From assembly GCA_946480605.1 (NCBI GenBank), contig CAMLKW010000120.1, positions 1 through 13,256 of the forward strand: 13,256 nt of DNA, written 5' to 3'. Below the pieces are notes generated by a model. That model made no database searches. It had not been told where the DNA came from and saw only the letters and a list, made by a program, of their open reading frames with translations. Shown here piece by piece: positions 1-7,589 of the stretch; the stretch's first letter is position 1, and every line of letters begins with the position of its first letter. This DNA is from an uncultured Roseateles sp. (GTDB lineage Bacteria > Pseudomonadota > Gammaproteobacteria > Burkholderiales > Burkholderiaceae). The translations under genes were made by a program, and so were the position numbers.

Positions 1-202
1 CCTGTGCTGGCGCCACGATGTCCAGATCGGGCAGCGCGGTGACCGGGGGAGGCGGCGGAGGAGGCGGTGGCGCCGGTGAGTCACCGCCGCCTCCTCCGCA
101 GGCGCTCAGCCACAGACTGCCGCAGAGCACGCCGATGGTGGTCAGGGGGCGGGGAGACGGGGCGGTGAGGCGGCCGGTGCGGGGCTCGTGTCGATGTGTC
201 AT
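1..202 (-). CDS. Putative lipoprotein with Pro-rich linker, N-terminal part only
   Basis: Reading leftwards from the ATG at 200-202, the frame stays open to the window edge and gives 67 codons. The N-terminus is basic (MTHRHEPRTGRLT). A hydrophobic stretch at about residues 20-32 ends in a lipobox, LSAC, with the acceptor Cys at residue 35. Then come five Gly, Asp-Ser, and a run of eight Pro. This is the usual layout of a bacterial lipoprotein: signal peptidase II cleaves before the Cys, and a flexible Gly/Pro linker leads to a folded domain, which here lies outside the window. The Asp shortly after the Cys (position +7) is not at +2, so outer-membrane sorting would be the default expectation. 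No strong Shine-Dalgarno sequence precedes the ATG. The function cannot be told because the mature domain is missing. Confidence 0.7.
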   Translation of the reverse strand, partial: MTHRHEPRTGRLTAPSPRPLTTIGVLCGSLWLSACGGGGGDSPAPPPPPPPPPVTALPDLDIVAPAQ

Positions 203-457
203 GGAACGTTTTGTCCAGCAAATATGTCGTGGTCCTCAATGGCCACGGGCGAAGCGAACCCTAGCGACCATACAAAGCCGAAGAGACTGTCGACCGGTGA
301 ATATGACCGTCGCCAAAGAGCCCCGGCCAACGAGTCGTTGTAACAAAACGGTGGTGCTGATCTGCGCCAGGATTCAGTTGCAACTGCGGATGATGCTAAC
401 GCGCCAAACAATAGCCATTGGTGGCACGCGCTCACGAGCGCTTGCGGCGAGCGCTGC
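203..457. other. 255-bp intergenic region upstream of the lipoprotein gene
   Basis: No credible coding frame is present; the frames that cross it are shadows of neighbours. It is visibly richer in A+T than the flanking genes. It must hold the promoter of the leftward lipoprotein gene and the 3' end of the diguanylate cyclase transcript. I see no good -35/-10 pair. Two short GC-rich inverted repeats lie at its right edge: 428-433/436-441, and 451-456/459-464, the latter spanning the cyclase stop codon. Neither is followed by a T run on the minus strand, so a canonical intrinsic terminator is not supported. A 12-bp palindrome at 375-386 is listed separately. Confidence 0.5.
375..386. repeat. 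12-bp perfect palindrome CAGTTGCAACTG
   Basis: The sequence CAGTTGCAACTG is its own reverse complement; the symmetry stops at the next base pair outward. It lies 173 bp upstream of the lipoprotein start, in a gene-free and relatively AT-rich gap. It could be a binding site for a dimeric regulator, but a 12-mer palindrome can occur by chance and no second copy was noticed in this gap. Confidence 0.3.
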
Positions 458-1783
458 TCAGCGCGTCGTCGCCGCGTCCAGGGTGCTGCCCAGCTCCACC
501 CGGTTGCGGCCTGCTTCCTTGGCGCGGTAGAGCGCCGCGTCGGCGCGCCGGAAGGCGCGGTGCGTGGGCGCACCCGGCGGCACCAGCGTCACGCCGAAGC
601 TGGCCGTGATGCCGAAGCGGCCCTTGGGGTCCACCGTGCCATCCGCGAGGGCGGCGCGCAGCTTCTCGGCCAGCGCGGCGGCTTCGTCGATGTGGCGGCA
701 GCGGCAGACGACGAGGAACTCCTCGCCGCCCCAGCGGCCGACGACGTCGGCATTGCGCAGGTTGGCCGACACGATGGCGGCCACGCGGCGCAGCACCTCG
801 TCGCCCGCAGCATGGCCCCAGCGGTCGTTGATGTGCTTGAAGTGGTCGATGTCCAGCAACACCAGGCCCAGCGTCTCGCCCTGTTCCTCCAGGTCGCACA
901 GCGCCGCCTCCAGGCCGCGGCGGTTCAGTACGCCGGTCAGCTCGTCGATGGTGGCCAGGCGGCGCAGCTGCTCCTGCTCCAGACGCAACTGGCGGGTGCG
1001 CGCGGTCAGTGCGTCGATCTCGCGCTGCTGGAGGCTGTCGCGCTGGCGCAGTTCGTGCCAGCGCCACAGGGTCATCAGGCTGGCGCCCAGCAGCCAGAAG
1101 CACAGGATGCCGAGGTAGAGGCGGTCGCGGCTGACCCACTCGCCCTTCAGCGTCAGGCTGTGCAGCACCAGGTCCTGCGGATGGCCGCTGAGGTCGGCCG
1201 GCAGGTCTACGGTGAACGAGGTCACGTTCTCCAGGCTGGGGCGGTTGTACTCGCGCGCCAGGTCGAACTGCTGCACCCACCACTCGGGCACGGTCAGCTC
1301 GCTCATCTCGATGTCCACCGGTCGGGCCACGTCGCGCTGGCGCAGGTTGACCGACTGCATGCGCGCGCTGTTGCCGTCCTGCGGCTTGGAGAAGCGCGGG
1401 TCGAAGTTGCGCAGCGCCAGCCGCACGAAGGGCGAGCTGCCTTTGTATTGCAGCTCCATGCGCACGGTGTCGAAGTGGCTGAGATCCAGGCCGCGGCCGT
1501 TCTCGGCGTCGCCCAGCATGAAGGTCAGGCCGCAGCCCTGGCGGCCGTCGATGCCGCGGTAGTCGCAGCGCCAGTGGCGGCGATCCACGTCCACCCAGCG
1601 CACCGGGGCTTCGTCCTGCCCCTCGGCCGCCTGCCAGGCGCCGACCAGGAAGAAGTTGCTGGCCACGCCCGGCCGGGTCAGCTCCAGCGTGCGCTGCGGC
1701 AGCCAGGCCTGGCCCACCAGCGCCGCCACGGTGATGGCGATGCCGGCGGCGAGGAATCCGGGTTTGCTGGGGGCGTGTTGCAT
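458..1783 (-). CDS. Membrane-anchored GGDEF diguanylate cyclase with periplasmic beta-rich sensor domain
   Basis: The 441-residue product makes c-di-GMP from two GTP. An N-terminal membrane segment (about 10-28) leads to a periplasmic region of about 190 residues, rich in alternating hydrophobic strands and resembling galactose-binding/CBM-like jelly rolls (fold assignment tentative). A second membrane segment (about 223-241) and a charged coiled coil (about 244-280) follow, then the GGDEF domain. The substrate and metal segment DIDHFKHIND is at 311-320. The active-site loop reads GGEEF (352-356), a functional variant. An RNAD inhibitory I-site (343-346) lies five residues before it, so product feedback inhibition is expected. 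No EAL domain is present. The start is the first ATG, giving a sensible signal anchor; the RBS is weak. It lies 96 bp downstream of the DUF2804 gene on the same strand and may be co-transcribed with it. Confidence 0.93.
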   Translation of the reverse strand: MQHAPSKPGFLAAGIAITVAALVGQAWLPQRTLELTRPGVASNFFLVGAWQAAEGQDEAPVRWVDVDRRHWRCDYRGIDGRQGCGLTFMLGDAENGRGLDLSHFDTVRMELQYKGSSPFVRLALRNFDPRFSKPQDGNSARMQSVNLRQRDVARPVDIEMSELTVPEWWVQQFDLAREYNRPSLENVTSFTVDLPADLSGHPQDLVLHSLTLKGEWVSRDRLYLGILCFWLLGASLMTLWRWHELRQRDSLQQREIDALTARTRQLRLEQEQLRRLATIDELTGVLNRRGLEAALCDLEEQGETLGLVLLDIDHFKHINDRWGHAAGDEVLRRVAAIVSANLRNADVVGRWGGEEFLVVCRCRHIDEAAALAEKLRAALADGTVDPKGRFGITASFGVTLVPPGAPTHRAFRRADAALYRAKEAGRNRVELGSTLDAATTR

Positions 1784-1879
1784 CGGCCAGGGGGTTCGGC
1801 AGGCAAATGAGGACTTTAGTGGCGCCAGCCGCGCCCAGGGCGGCGAGATGGCCCGGTTCGTGGCGGATTGCCGCCGTCG

Positions 1880-2863
1880 TCACCAGCGCGAGCGGTGGTC
1901 CTCGGTGACGCCCAGCAGGTCTTGCACCTCGCGTGGCGCCGCCGTGGCGGTGGCGCGTACCCAGCCCGAGAAGCGGCCCACCGGCTGCACGTAGTGGCTG
2001 GCCGCGAAGCCCAGGTCGCGGCCATGCTGGCGCAGGCCTTCGGGGGTGAAGGTCAGGTCCAGCAGCCCGTCGTCCGTGCGCACCCGCCAGGGCTGCATCG
2101 GCCGGGCGGCGTCGAACTCGAAGCGCGCCGCGCCCAGCGCCACGGGCTGGCCGTCCAGCCACAGCAGGTTCTCCCGGTCGCCGAAATAGCCTTGCTGCAG
2201 GTTGAAGCCCAGGCCCCGGCCCTGGGCGCTGGCCCAGCGCCAGGCGGTGTCGCGGGCCAGCAGGCCGTTGGAGGCGTCCACCGCCGCGAACGCGCCGTCC
2301 AGCGTGAAGCGCCGCCCGCCGGCCTCGGCCCAGCCCTGGACGGGCAGGGTGGTCGTTTTCTGCGTGGCATGCGCCAGGCCACCGTCTATGGGGCCGATGG
2401 CCAGCAGCGGCGGCGCCATGCCCGCCAGCTCCAGCCGGGCATGCAGGCGCAGGGCGCGCGTGTCGACCTGCAGCTCCAGGCTGTCGTCGGCCCGGTGCTG
2501 CAGGCTGAGGCGGGCGGCGGGGCCGCGGAACCAGGCGCGGGCGCCGGCCAGCGGTTCGTCCGACACGCGCGCCTGCAGGCCGGGCAGGCCGTCCTGGCTC
2601 CAGTCGGCGCGCAAGCGGCGCTCGCCGCGGTCGAACAGGTAGGCGAAGGCCGTGGCCGTCCAGCCCAGGTCCACGATGGCCACGCCGATGAAGACCGCGT
2701 CGTTGCCCAGGCCCACGTAATGCCAGCGCTTGTGGTGCAGCCGCCGCCACAGCCATCCGGGGCGCGGACGCAGAGGCGCCCAGTCGATGCGGGCGATGCG
2801 GCCGGCGTAGCGGCCGTGGGCGGGGCGGCCGTCGGCGGTGACGGCGGCGGGCGCGGGCTTCAT
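1880..2863 (-). CDS. DUF2804 family protein
   Basis: The 327-residue product matches DUF2804 from memory. Recognisable parts are the N-terminal block with KRW, then GLGNDAVF and AIVDLGW leading to FAYLFDR (about 45-79), a central DASNGLLARDTAWRW segment (197-211), and the characteristic C-terminal GVTEDHRSRW (318-327). The family has no established biochemical function. Its beta-rich sequence with many aromatic residues recalls hydroxyneurosporene/lipocalin-like folds, but that is only an impression. No signal peptide or membrane helix is evident, so a cytoplasmic location is likely. The gene is divergent from the fatty acid hydroxylase gene (start codons about 70 bp apart) and upstream of the diguanylate cyclase. 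Pairing with a lipid-modifying enzyme would fit a lipid or carotenoid-like ligand, but this is inference. The ATG at 2861-2863 has no clear Shine-Dalgarno. Confidence 0.85.
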   Translation of the reverse strand: MKPAPAAVTADGRPAHGRYAGRIARIDWAPLRPRPGWLWRRLHHKRWHYVGLGNDAVFIGVAIVDLGWTATAFAYLFDRGERRLRADWSQDGLPGLQARVSDEPLAGARAWFRGPAARLSLQHRADDSLELQVDTRALRLHARLELAGMAPPLLAIGPIDGGLAHATQKTTTLPVQGWAEAGGRRFTLDGAFAAVDASNGLLARDTAWRWASAQGRGLGFNLQQGYFGDRENLLWLDGQPVALGAARFEFDAARPMQPWRVRTDDGLLDLTFTPEGLRQHGRDLGFAASHYVQPVGRFSGWVRATATAAPREVQDLLGVTEDHRSRW

Positions 2864-2931
2864 GCCGCGAGTGTCGCCGCGCCCGGCCTCGGGGTTTGCC
2901 GGCAGCGGTGAGGGGGGTGAATGGCATCAAG

Positions 2932-3816
2932 ATGGCGGCCATGGACTGGCTGCTCGACCTCTACCAACGCCACTTCGACTGGCGCGACCTGACGCTGGTG
3001 CTGCTGTCGCCGGTGTTTGCCGTCTTCATTGCGATGGAGGCCTGGCGCTTTCGCCGCACCGGCGTGTTCGACTTCCGCGACACGCTGGACAGCATGAACA
3101 GCGGCGGCAGCTACCTGGTGGCCGACCTGCTGGCGCTGGCGCTGTTCGTGCTGCCGGCCATGGGCTGGGTCTACGAGCACCGGCTGTTCACCATCGACGT
3201 CAGCCTCTGGCGCTTCGTCGGCCTGTTCCTGCTGGTGGAATTGCTGTACTACGGTTTCCACCGTGCCAGCCATCGCATCCGCTGGTTCTGGTGCGCCCAC
3301 GTCGTGCATCACGGCTCCGAGAAGATGAACTTCGGCACCGCGCTGCGGCAGAGCTGGTTCTACCCGGTGGCCGGCAACTGGCTGTTCTACCTGCCGGCCG
3401 TGTTTCTCGGCTTCGAGCCGCGCTGGGTGCTGTTCGCGCTGTCGCTGAATCTGGGCTACCAGTTCTTCGTGCACACCACCTGGGTGGACAAGATGCCGGC
3501 GTGGTTCGAGTTCATCTTCAACACGCCGTCGCACCACCGCGCCCACCACGGCCGCAATCCGCAGTACATCGACAAGAACTTCGGCGGCATGCTGATCGTC
3601 TTCGACCGCCTGTTCGGCAGCTTCGAGCCCGAGCGCGAGCCGGTGGACTACGGGCTAGAGCACCCGTTCCCGACACGCAACCTGTTCTGGCTGAACGCGC
3701 ACGAGTGGCGCGCGATGTTCCGCGACATGGCGGCCGAGAAGACCTGGGGCCTGCGCCTGGCCCACCTGTGGAGGCCGCCGGAGTGGCGGCGGCATGGCAA
3801 CGGGTTCAGGGGCTGA
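2932..3816 (+). CDS. Fatty acid hydroxylase / sterol desaturase family membrane di-iron enzyme
   Basis: This 294-residue integral membrane protein carries the histidine clusters that bind the di-iron centre of the family: HRASH (110-114), HVVHH (123-127) and HHRAHH (201-206), with a further His at 181. Hydrophobic segments lie at about 19-36, 61-79, 92-108, 148-160 and 166-180. Family members use O2 to hydroxylate or desaturate lipids such as sterols, fatty acids and carotenoids; the substrate here is unknown. I chose the ATG at 2932, with a G-rich GGGGGTGA stretch (2913-2920) upstream. Alternatives in frame are TTG at 2896, GTG at 2917 and ATG at 2941, all upstream of or at the first DWLLDLY segment. 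The stop TGA at 3814-3816 directly abuts the stop of the convergent peptidase gene. It is divergent from the DUF2804 gene. Confidence 0.92.
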   Translation: MAAMDWLLDLYQRHFDWRDLTLVLLSPVFAVFIAMEAWRFRRTGVFDFRDTLDSMNSGGSYLVADLLALALFVLPAMGWVYEHRLFTIDVSLWRFVGLFLLVELLYYGFHRASHRIRWFWCAHVVHHGSEKMNFGTALRQSWFYPVAGNWLFYLPAVFLGFEPRWVLFALSLNLGYQFFVHTTWVDKMPAWFEFIFNTPSHHRAHHGRNPQYIDKNFGGMLIVFDRLFGSFEPEREPVDYGLEHPFPTRNLFWLNAHEWRAMFRDMAAEKTWGLRLAHLWRPPEWRRHGNGFRG

Positions 3817-5796
3817 TCAGGGCTTGAGGTGCTTCGCCAGGAAGGCCTCCAGGCGCCGCGCGAAGTCCACGCGATTCTTCAGCGCGGCGAAGCCGTGGCC
3901 CTCGCCGGGGTAGGTGATCCAGGTCGGCTCGTGGCCGGCCTCGCGCAGCGCCTTCTGCAGGCGCTCGCCATGCACCAGCGGCACGCGCCGGTCGGCCTCG
4001 CCGTAGGCCAGCAGCAGCGGCGCCTGGATGCGGGCGGCCTGCTTCACCGGTGAGTGGGCGGCAATCATGGCCGCGTCCTTGTCCAGGTCGCCGATCATCT
4101 CGGGCATGCGGTACTTGCGCATCTTGCGGCCGGTGTCGTCGTTCACCCAGCGCGGCCCCTTCAGCAGCAGCTCCAGGTCGGTCACGGCCAGCCAGGCCGC
4201 GCCGCAGCGGTAGAGGCCGGGGTCGTTCACGAGACCCATCAGTGCGCTGTAGCCGCCGTAGCTGGCGCCGGCGATGCAGGCCTTGTCGCTGGCGATGCCC
4301 TGCGCCTGTGCCCATTTCAGCGCGTCGGCCACGTCGTTCTGCATGGCCTGGCCCCACTGCTTGAAGCCGGCGCGGAAGTGGGCCTCGCCAAAACCCAGGC
4401 TGCCGCGGAACTCCGGTTCGATGACGGCGTAGCCGCGTGATGCCAGGAACTGCGCCTCGGCCCGCCAGCTCCACACACCGCCGCGCACCCAGGGCCCACC
4501 GTGCACCAGCACGACGGCCGGCAGCGGGCCGTCCGCGTCGGCGCGCCGGGTCACCCAGACCGGCAGGTCGCGGCCGTCGCGGGCGCTGATGCGCTCGAAG
4601 TACATCGCCGCCATGTCGGCCGGTTTGACGTCGCTGCGCACGCGGCCTGCCGGGCTCCAGCGCCCGCCGCCCTCGGGCTGGGCACGGTAGAGCCAGAGCT
4701 GGCCGGGGTCGTGGTCGCTGTAAGACAGCACCAGGGCCACCATGTCGGGCTGGCCGCAGCGCCGGCACTGGATGCGGTTGATGCGCTCGGGCAGGCGCGC
4801 GTCCGCCTCCTGCTGCAGGGCCTTCATCACGGGATGGAACCAGTGGGCGTTCTCGGCGTCGGTCATGAACTGCACGCCCAGCGCCGCGCCGTGGCCGTCC
4901 ACGACAAGGTCGCCATCGAAGTCGAACCCCGGCGTCACGAGCAGCGGCTTGGGCTCGGGGGCGCGGCGCTCGAAGTCGTAGCGGCTCAGCACCGCCTCGC
5001 CGGAGGCGCGCGGGTGGTGGCTGACGTAGAGCTGCCCCTGGTCGTCGAAGCCTTCGATCTGGAAGGGCTTGGGGTCGAGTTCGCCGATCTCGTACAGGCG
5101 CTGCCAGTCGCTGCGCCCCGGTGCGCGCCACAGCGCGGCGAGCCGGCCGCTGCGCAGCGTGACGGCCGCGCGCAGCTCGCCGCGGGAGTCCGCCATCAGC
5201 TGCACTGCACCGGACGGCACCTCCCCCGCGACGGGACGCGTTTCGCCGCTGCGCGTGTTCAGCCACAGCGGCGTCAGCGAGCCGTCGTTGCGCACCATCA
5301 GCACCTCGTCGGCGGACTCACCCTCGCGCGGCGCCGGCACCTTCAGCAGGCCGTGGTTGGGGTGCAGTGCCTTCAGCTTGCGCCAGCCCAGCTCGCCGCC
5401 TCGGGAGCTGTCGCGCTGCACCAGCGGCTGCATGTCGCTGCCGTCGGCGTCGATGGCGAACAGACCGGGGTAGCCGTCGGCGCGCGCGCTGCCTGCCGAC
5501 ACGTCGATCACGCTGTAGACCAGGCGCTGCTCGTTGACCCACTTCACCTGGATCACGTCGGCGGCCGAATACTGGGCGGCCCGCGTGGCCTTGCCGCTGT
5601 CCAGGTCCAGCACGACCAGACCGACCCGCCCGGCGTCGCGTGCCGTCGTGAACGCCAGCTGGCGCCCGGACGGCGACAACACGGCTTCGGCGATGTCGGG
5701 GTCCCGGAAGAACAACTCCGCCGGCAGCGCGGCGTGCGCCGACAGCGCCGCCAGCAGGCCGGCGCCGAGGGCGCCCATGCGGTTCCAGATCTGCAT
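3817..5796 (-). CDS. Secreted S9 family peptidase (prolyl oligopeptidase type)
   Basis: The 659-residue serine peptidase has a signal peptide (residues 1-22, with AHA before ALPAE), a beta-propeller-like region (about 30-390) and a C-terminal alpha/beta-hydrolase domain (about 400-659). The triad is visible: Ser512 in GASYGG, Asp602 in GEADRRV and His634 in GEGHGF. HGGP at 432-435 fits the oxyanion hole. The propeller gates access, so oligopeptides rather than intact proteins are expected substrates, in the periplasm. A CRRC pair (344-347) in the propeller could form a disulfide there. The start is fixed by the AGGAGG in front of it and by the signal peptide. The open frame extends 209 codons further upstream, into the nadB region, but that extension has no such features. 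A possible -10 (TATGCT, minus strand, 5834-5839) lies upstream with no clear -35. Confidence 0.93.
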   Translation of the reverse strand: MQIWNRMGALGAGLLAALSAHAALPAELFFRDPDIAEAVLSPSGRQLAFTTARDAGRVGLVVLDLDSGKATRAAQYSAADVIQVKWVNEQRLVYSVIDVSAGSARADGYPGLFAIDADGSDMQPLVQRDSSRGGELGWRKLKALHPNHGLLKVPAPREGESADEVLMVRNDGSLTPLWLNTRSGETRPVAGEVPSGAVQLMADSRGELRAAVTLRSGRLAALWRAPGRSDWQRLYEIGELDPKPFQIEGFDDQGQLYVSHHPRASGEAVLSRYDFERRAPEPKPLLVTPGFDFDGDLVVDGHGAALGVQFMTDAENAHWFHPVMKALQQEADARLPERINRIQCRRCGQPDMVALVLSYSDHDPGQLWLYRAQPEGGGRWSPAGRVRSDVKPADMAAMYFERISARDGRDLPVWVTRRADADGPLPAVVLVHGGPWVRGGVWSWRAEAQFLASRGYAVIEPEFRGSLGFGEAHFRAGFKQWGQAMQNDVADALKWAQAQGIASDKACIAGASYGGYSALMGLVNDPGLYRCGAAWLAVTDLELLLKGPRWVNDDTGRKMRKYRMPEMIGDLDKDAAMIAAHSPVKQAARIQAPLLLAYGEADRRVPLVHGERLQKALREAGHEPTWITYPGEGHGFAALKNRVDFARRLEAFLAKHLKP

Positions 5797-5803
5797 CCCA
5801 TCT

Positions 5804-5809
5804 CCTCCT
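5804..5809 (-). promoter_or_regulatory. Ribosome binding site AGGAGG of the S9 peptidase
   Basis: On the minus strand AGGAGG stands seven bases before the ATG at 5794-5796. It decides the start of the peptidase against the much longer upstream open frame and agrees with the signal peptide that begins there. Confidence 0.8.
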
Positions 5810-5915
5810 GCTGCTTCTTTGACAGCGATGCGCAGCATAGGACGGCGAGGCGGGCGATCGGCGGGTCCGCCGCAATCCTCACCAACGTGATCATGGGCCG
5901 CTCGCGGTGGTGCGG

Positions 5916-5921
5916 GACAAT
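5916..5921 (+). promoter_or_regulatory. Possible -10 element (GACAAT) close to the nadB start
   Basis: GACAAT ends eight bases before the nadB ATG at 5930. If it is a sigma-70 -10 box, transcription would begin at or within a few bases of the start codon, giving a leaderless or nearly leaderless mRNA. This would fit the absence of a convincing Shine-Dalgarno sequence. No good -35 is seen 16-18 bp upstream, so the call is tentative. Confidence 0.3.
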
Positions 5922-5929
5922 CGCGCACC

Positions 5930-7534
5930 ATGACTGCTGCCCCCCAAGACGACGCCCCCGTCGTCATCATCGGCGCCGGCCTTGCCGGCCTCACCGTGGC
6001 CCTGCACCTTGCCGACAGCGTGCCCGTCGTCGTGCTGGCCAAGCGCGAACTCACCGAGGCGGCCACGGCCTGGGCCCAGGGCGGCATCGTCGGCGTGCTG
6101 GGCAGCGACGACTCCATCGACAGCCATGTGCGCGACACGCAGGACGCCGGCGCCGGCCTGGTGGATGAGGGCGCGGCCCGCTTCATCGCCGAACGCAGCG
6201 CCGCCGCGGTGGGCTGGCTGGTGGAGCAGGGCGTGCCCTTCACGCCCGACGACACCGGCCCCATGGGCCTGCACCTGACGCGCGAGGGCGGCCATGCGGT
6301 GCGCCGCATCGCGCATGCGGCCGACGCCACCGGCAAGGCCATCCACGACCAGTTGCTGGCCGTGGCGCGCAAGCATTCCAACATCCGGCTGCTGGAGCGC
6401 TGGATGGCGCTGGACCTCATCACGTCGCGCCACGTGCAGCGCGACGAGCCGCCGCGCGTCTACGGCGTCTACGCGCTGGACATCGACAGCCAGCGCGTCG
6501 AGACGCTGGCGGCGCGCGCGGTGGTGCTGGCCACCGGCGGCGCCGGCAAGGTCTACCGCTACACGACCAACCCGGACACCTCCACCGGCGACGGCATCGC
6601 GATGGCCTGGCGGGCCGGCTGCCGCGTCGCGAACATGGAATTCATCCAGTTCCACCCGACCTGCCTGTACCACCCGCAGGAGCGCAGCTTCCTCATCACC
6701 GAGGCGCTGCGCGGCGAGGGCGGGCACCTGAAGTTGCCTGACGGCACGCGCTTCATGGCCGCGCACGACGAGCGCATGGAGCTGGCGCCGCGCGACATCG
6801 TCGCCCGCGCGATCGACTTCGAGATGAAGAAGCACGGCCTGGACTACGTGCTGCTGGACGCCACGCACCTGGGCGAGGCCTTCCTCATCGAGCATTTCCC
6901 GACCATCCATGCGCGCTGCCTGAAGCTGGGCATCGACATCGCGCGCCAGCCCATCCCCGTCGTGCCGGCCGTGCACTTCACCTGTGGCGGCGCGGTGACC
7001 GACCTGGCCGGCCGCTGCGACCTGCCGGGCCTGTACGCGGTCGGCGAGACCGGCTACACGGGCCTGCACGGCGCCAACCGGCTGGCCAGCAACTCGCTGC
7101 TGGAATGCGTGGTGCTGGGCCAGACTTGCGCGGCCGACATCCTCGGCCACGCGCCGCAGGCGCCGGCGCCGCTGCCGGCCTGGGACGAGAGCCAGGTCGA
7201 GAACGCCGACGAGCAGGTCGTCATCGCCCACAACTGGGACGAGCTGCGCCTGCTGATGTGGAACTACGTGGGCATCGTGCGCACCACCAAGCGGCTGGAG
7301 CGCGCGCTGCACCGCATCGAGCTGCTGCGCGGCGAGATCGACGACTACTACGGGTCGTTCCGTGTCACGCGCGACCTGCTGGAGCTGCGCAATCTGGTGG
7401 ACTGCGCGGAGCTGATCGTCAAGTCGGCGCTGCTGCGCCACGAGAGCCGCGGCCTGCACTACAGCCGCGACTATCCGCAGACGCTGCCGGTCAGCTTCCC
7501 GACGGTGATGATCAGCGAGCGGCGACGTCGCTGA
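5930..7534 (+). CDS. nadB: L-aspartate oxidase
   Basis: NadB oxidises L-aspartate to iminoaspartate with FAD, the first step of de novo NAD synthesis; NadA then uses the unstable product. The 534 residues are close to the roughly 540 of the E. coli enzyme. The FAD Rossmann motif is GAGLAGL (15-21). Residues matching the known active site are Glu119 (REGGH), His242 (FHP), Arg288 (PRDIVARA), His349 (VHFTCGG) and Arg384 (ANRLASNSLLE). The flavin-binding C-terminal part of the fold (GLYAVGE, 367-373) and the helical tail are complete. Fumarate reductase and succinate dehydrogenase flavoproteins are relatives, but ITEALRGEGG and the helical tail point to NadB. It is divergent from the S9 peptidase gene (133-bp spacer) and is followed closely by the S41 peptidase gene. 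nadA lies 3.6 kb away on the other strand. Confidence 0.96.
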   Translation: MTAAPQDDAPVVIIGAGLAGLTVALHLADSVPVVVLAKRELTEAATAWAQGGIVGVLGSDDSIDSHVRDTQDAGAGLVDEGAARFIAERSAAAVGWLVEQGVPFTPDDTGPMGLHLTREGGHAVRRIAHAADATGKAIHDQLLAVARKHSNIRLLERWMALDLITSRHVQRDEPPRVYGVYALDIDSQRVETLAARAVVLATGGAGKVYRYTTNPDTSTGDGIAMAWRAGCRVANMEFIQFHPTCLYHPQERSFLITEALRGEGGHLKLPDGTRFMAAHDERMELAPRDIVARAIDFEMKKHGLDYVLLDATHLGEAFLIEHFPTIHARCLKLGIDIARQPIPVVPAVHFTCGGAVTDLAGRCDLPGLYAVGETGYTGLHGANRLASNSLLECVVLGQTCAADILGHAPQAPAPLPAWDESQVENADEQVVIAHNWDELRLLMWNYVGIVRTTKRLERALHRIELLRGEIDDYYGSFRVTRDLLELRNLVDCAELIVKSALLRHESRGLHYSRDYPQTLPVSFPTVMISERRRR

Positions 7535-7589
7535 GCGACGGTTGGACACGTTCGTGCCGTCAGCAGCAGCGCCGCGACGGAGCTGGCTG

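Noticed and set aside
48..104. GGC/GGA-rich low-complexity tract as a DNA repeat element
   Set aside because: It is explained by codons for the poly-Gly and poly-Pro linker of the lipoprotein on the minus strand.
560..1810. Plus-strand open frame of 416 codons opposite the diguanylate cyclase
   Set aside because: It is a composition-driven shadow of the cyclase gene, with no domain or ribosome binding site.
1862..1875. Hairpin GGCGG/CCGCC just after the DUF2804 stop as a terminator
   Set aside because: The stem is only 5 bp and no T run follows, in a region where such GC repeats arise easily. The cyclase gene downstream may simply be co-transcribed.
432..2942. Minus-strand open frame of 836 codons across the cyclase and DUF2804 genes
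   Set aside because: Its product is Arg/Pro/Gly-rich shadow sequence in another frame; the two real genes each have clear family motifs.
4501..6168. Plus-strand open frame of 555 codons across the S9 peptidase and nadB start
   Set aside because: It is antisense to the peptidase gene, which has a signal peptide, a strong RBS and a complete catalytic triad. The frame has no recognisable domain.
5797..6423. N-terminal extension of the S9 peptidase by 209 residues
   Set aside because: The extension crosses nadB on the opposite strand. The AGGAGG and signal peptide at 5796 fix the start there.
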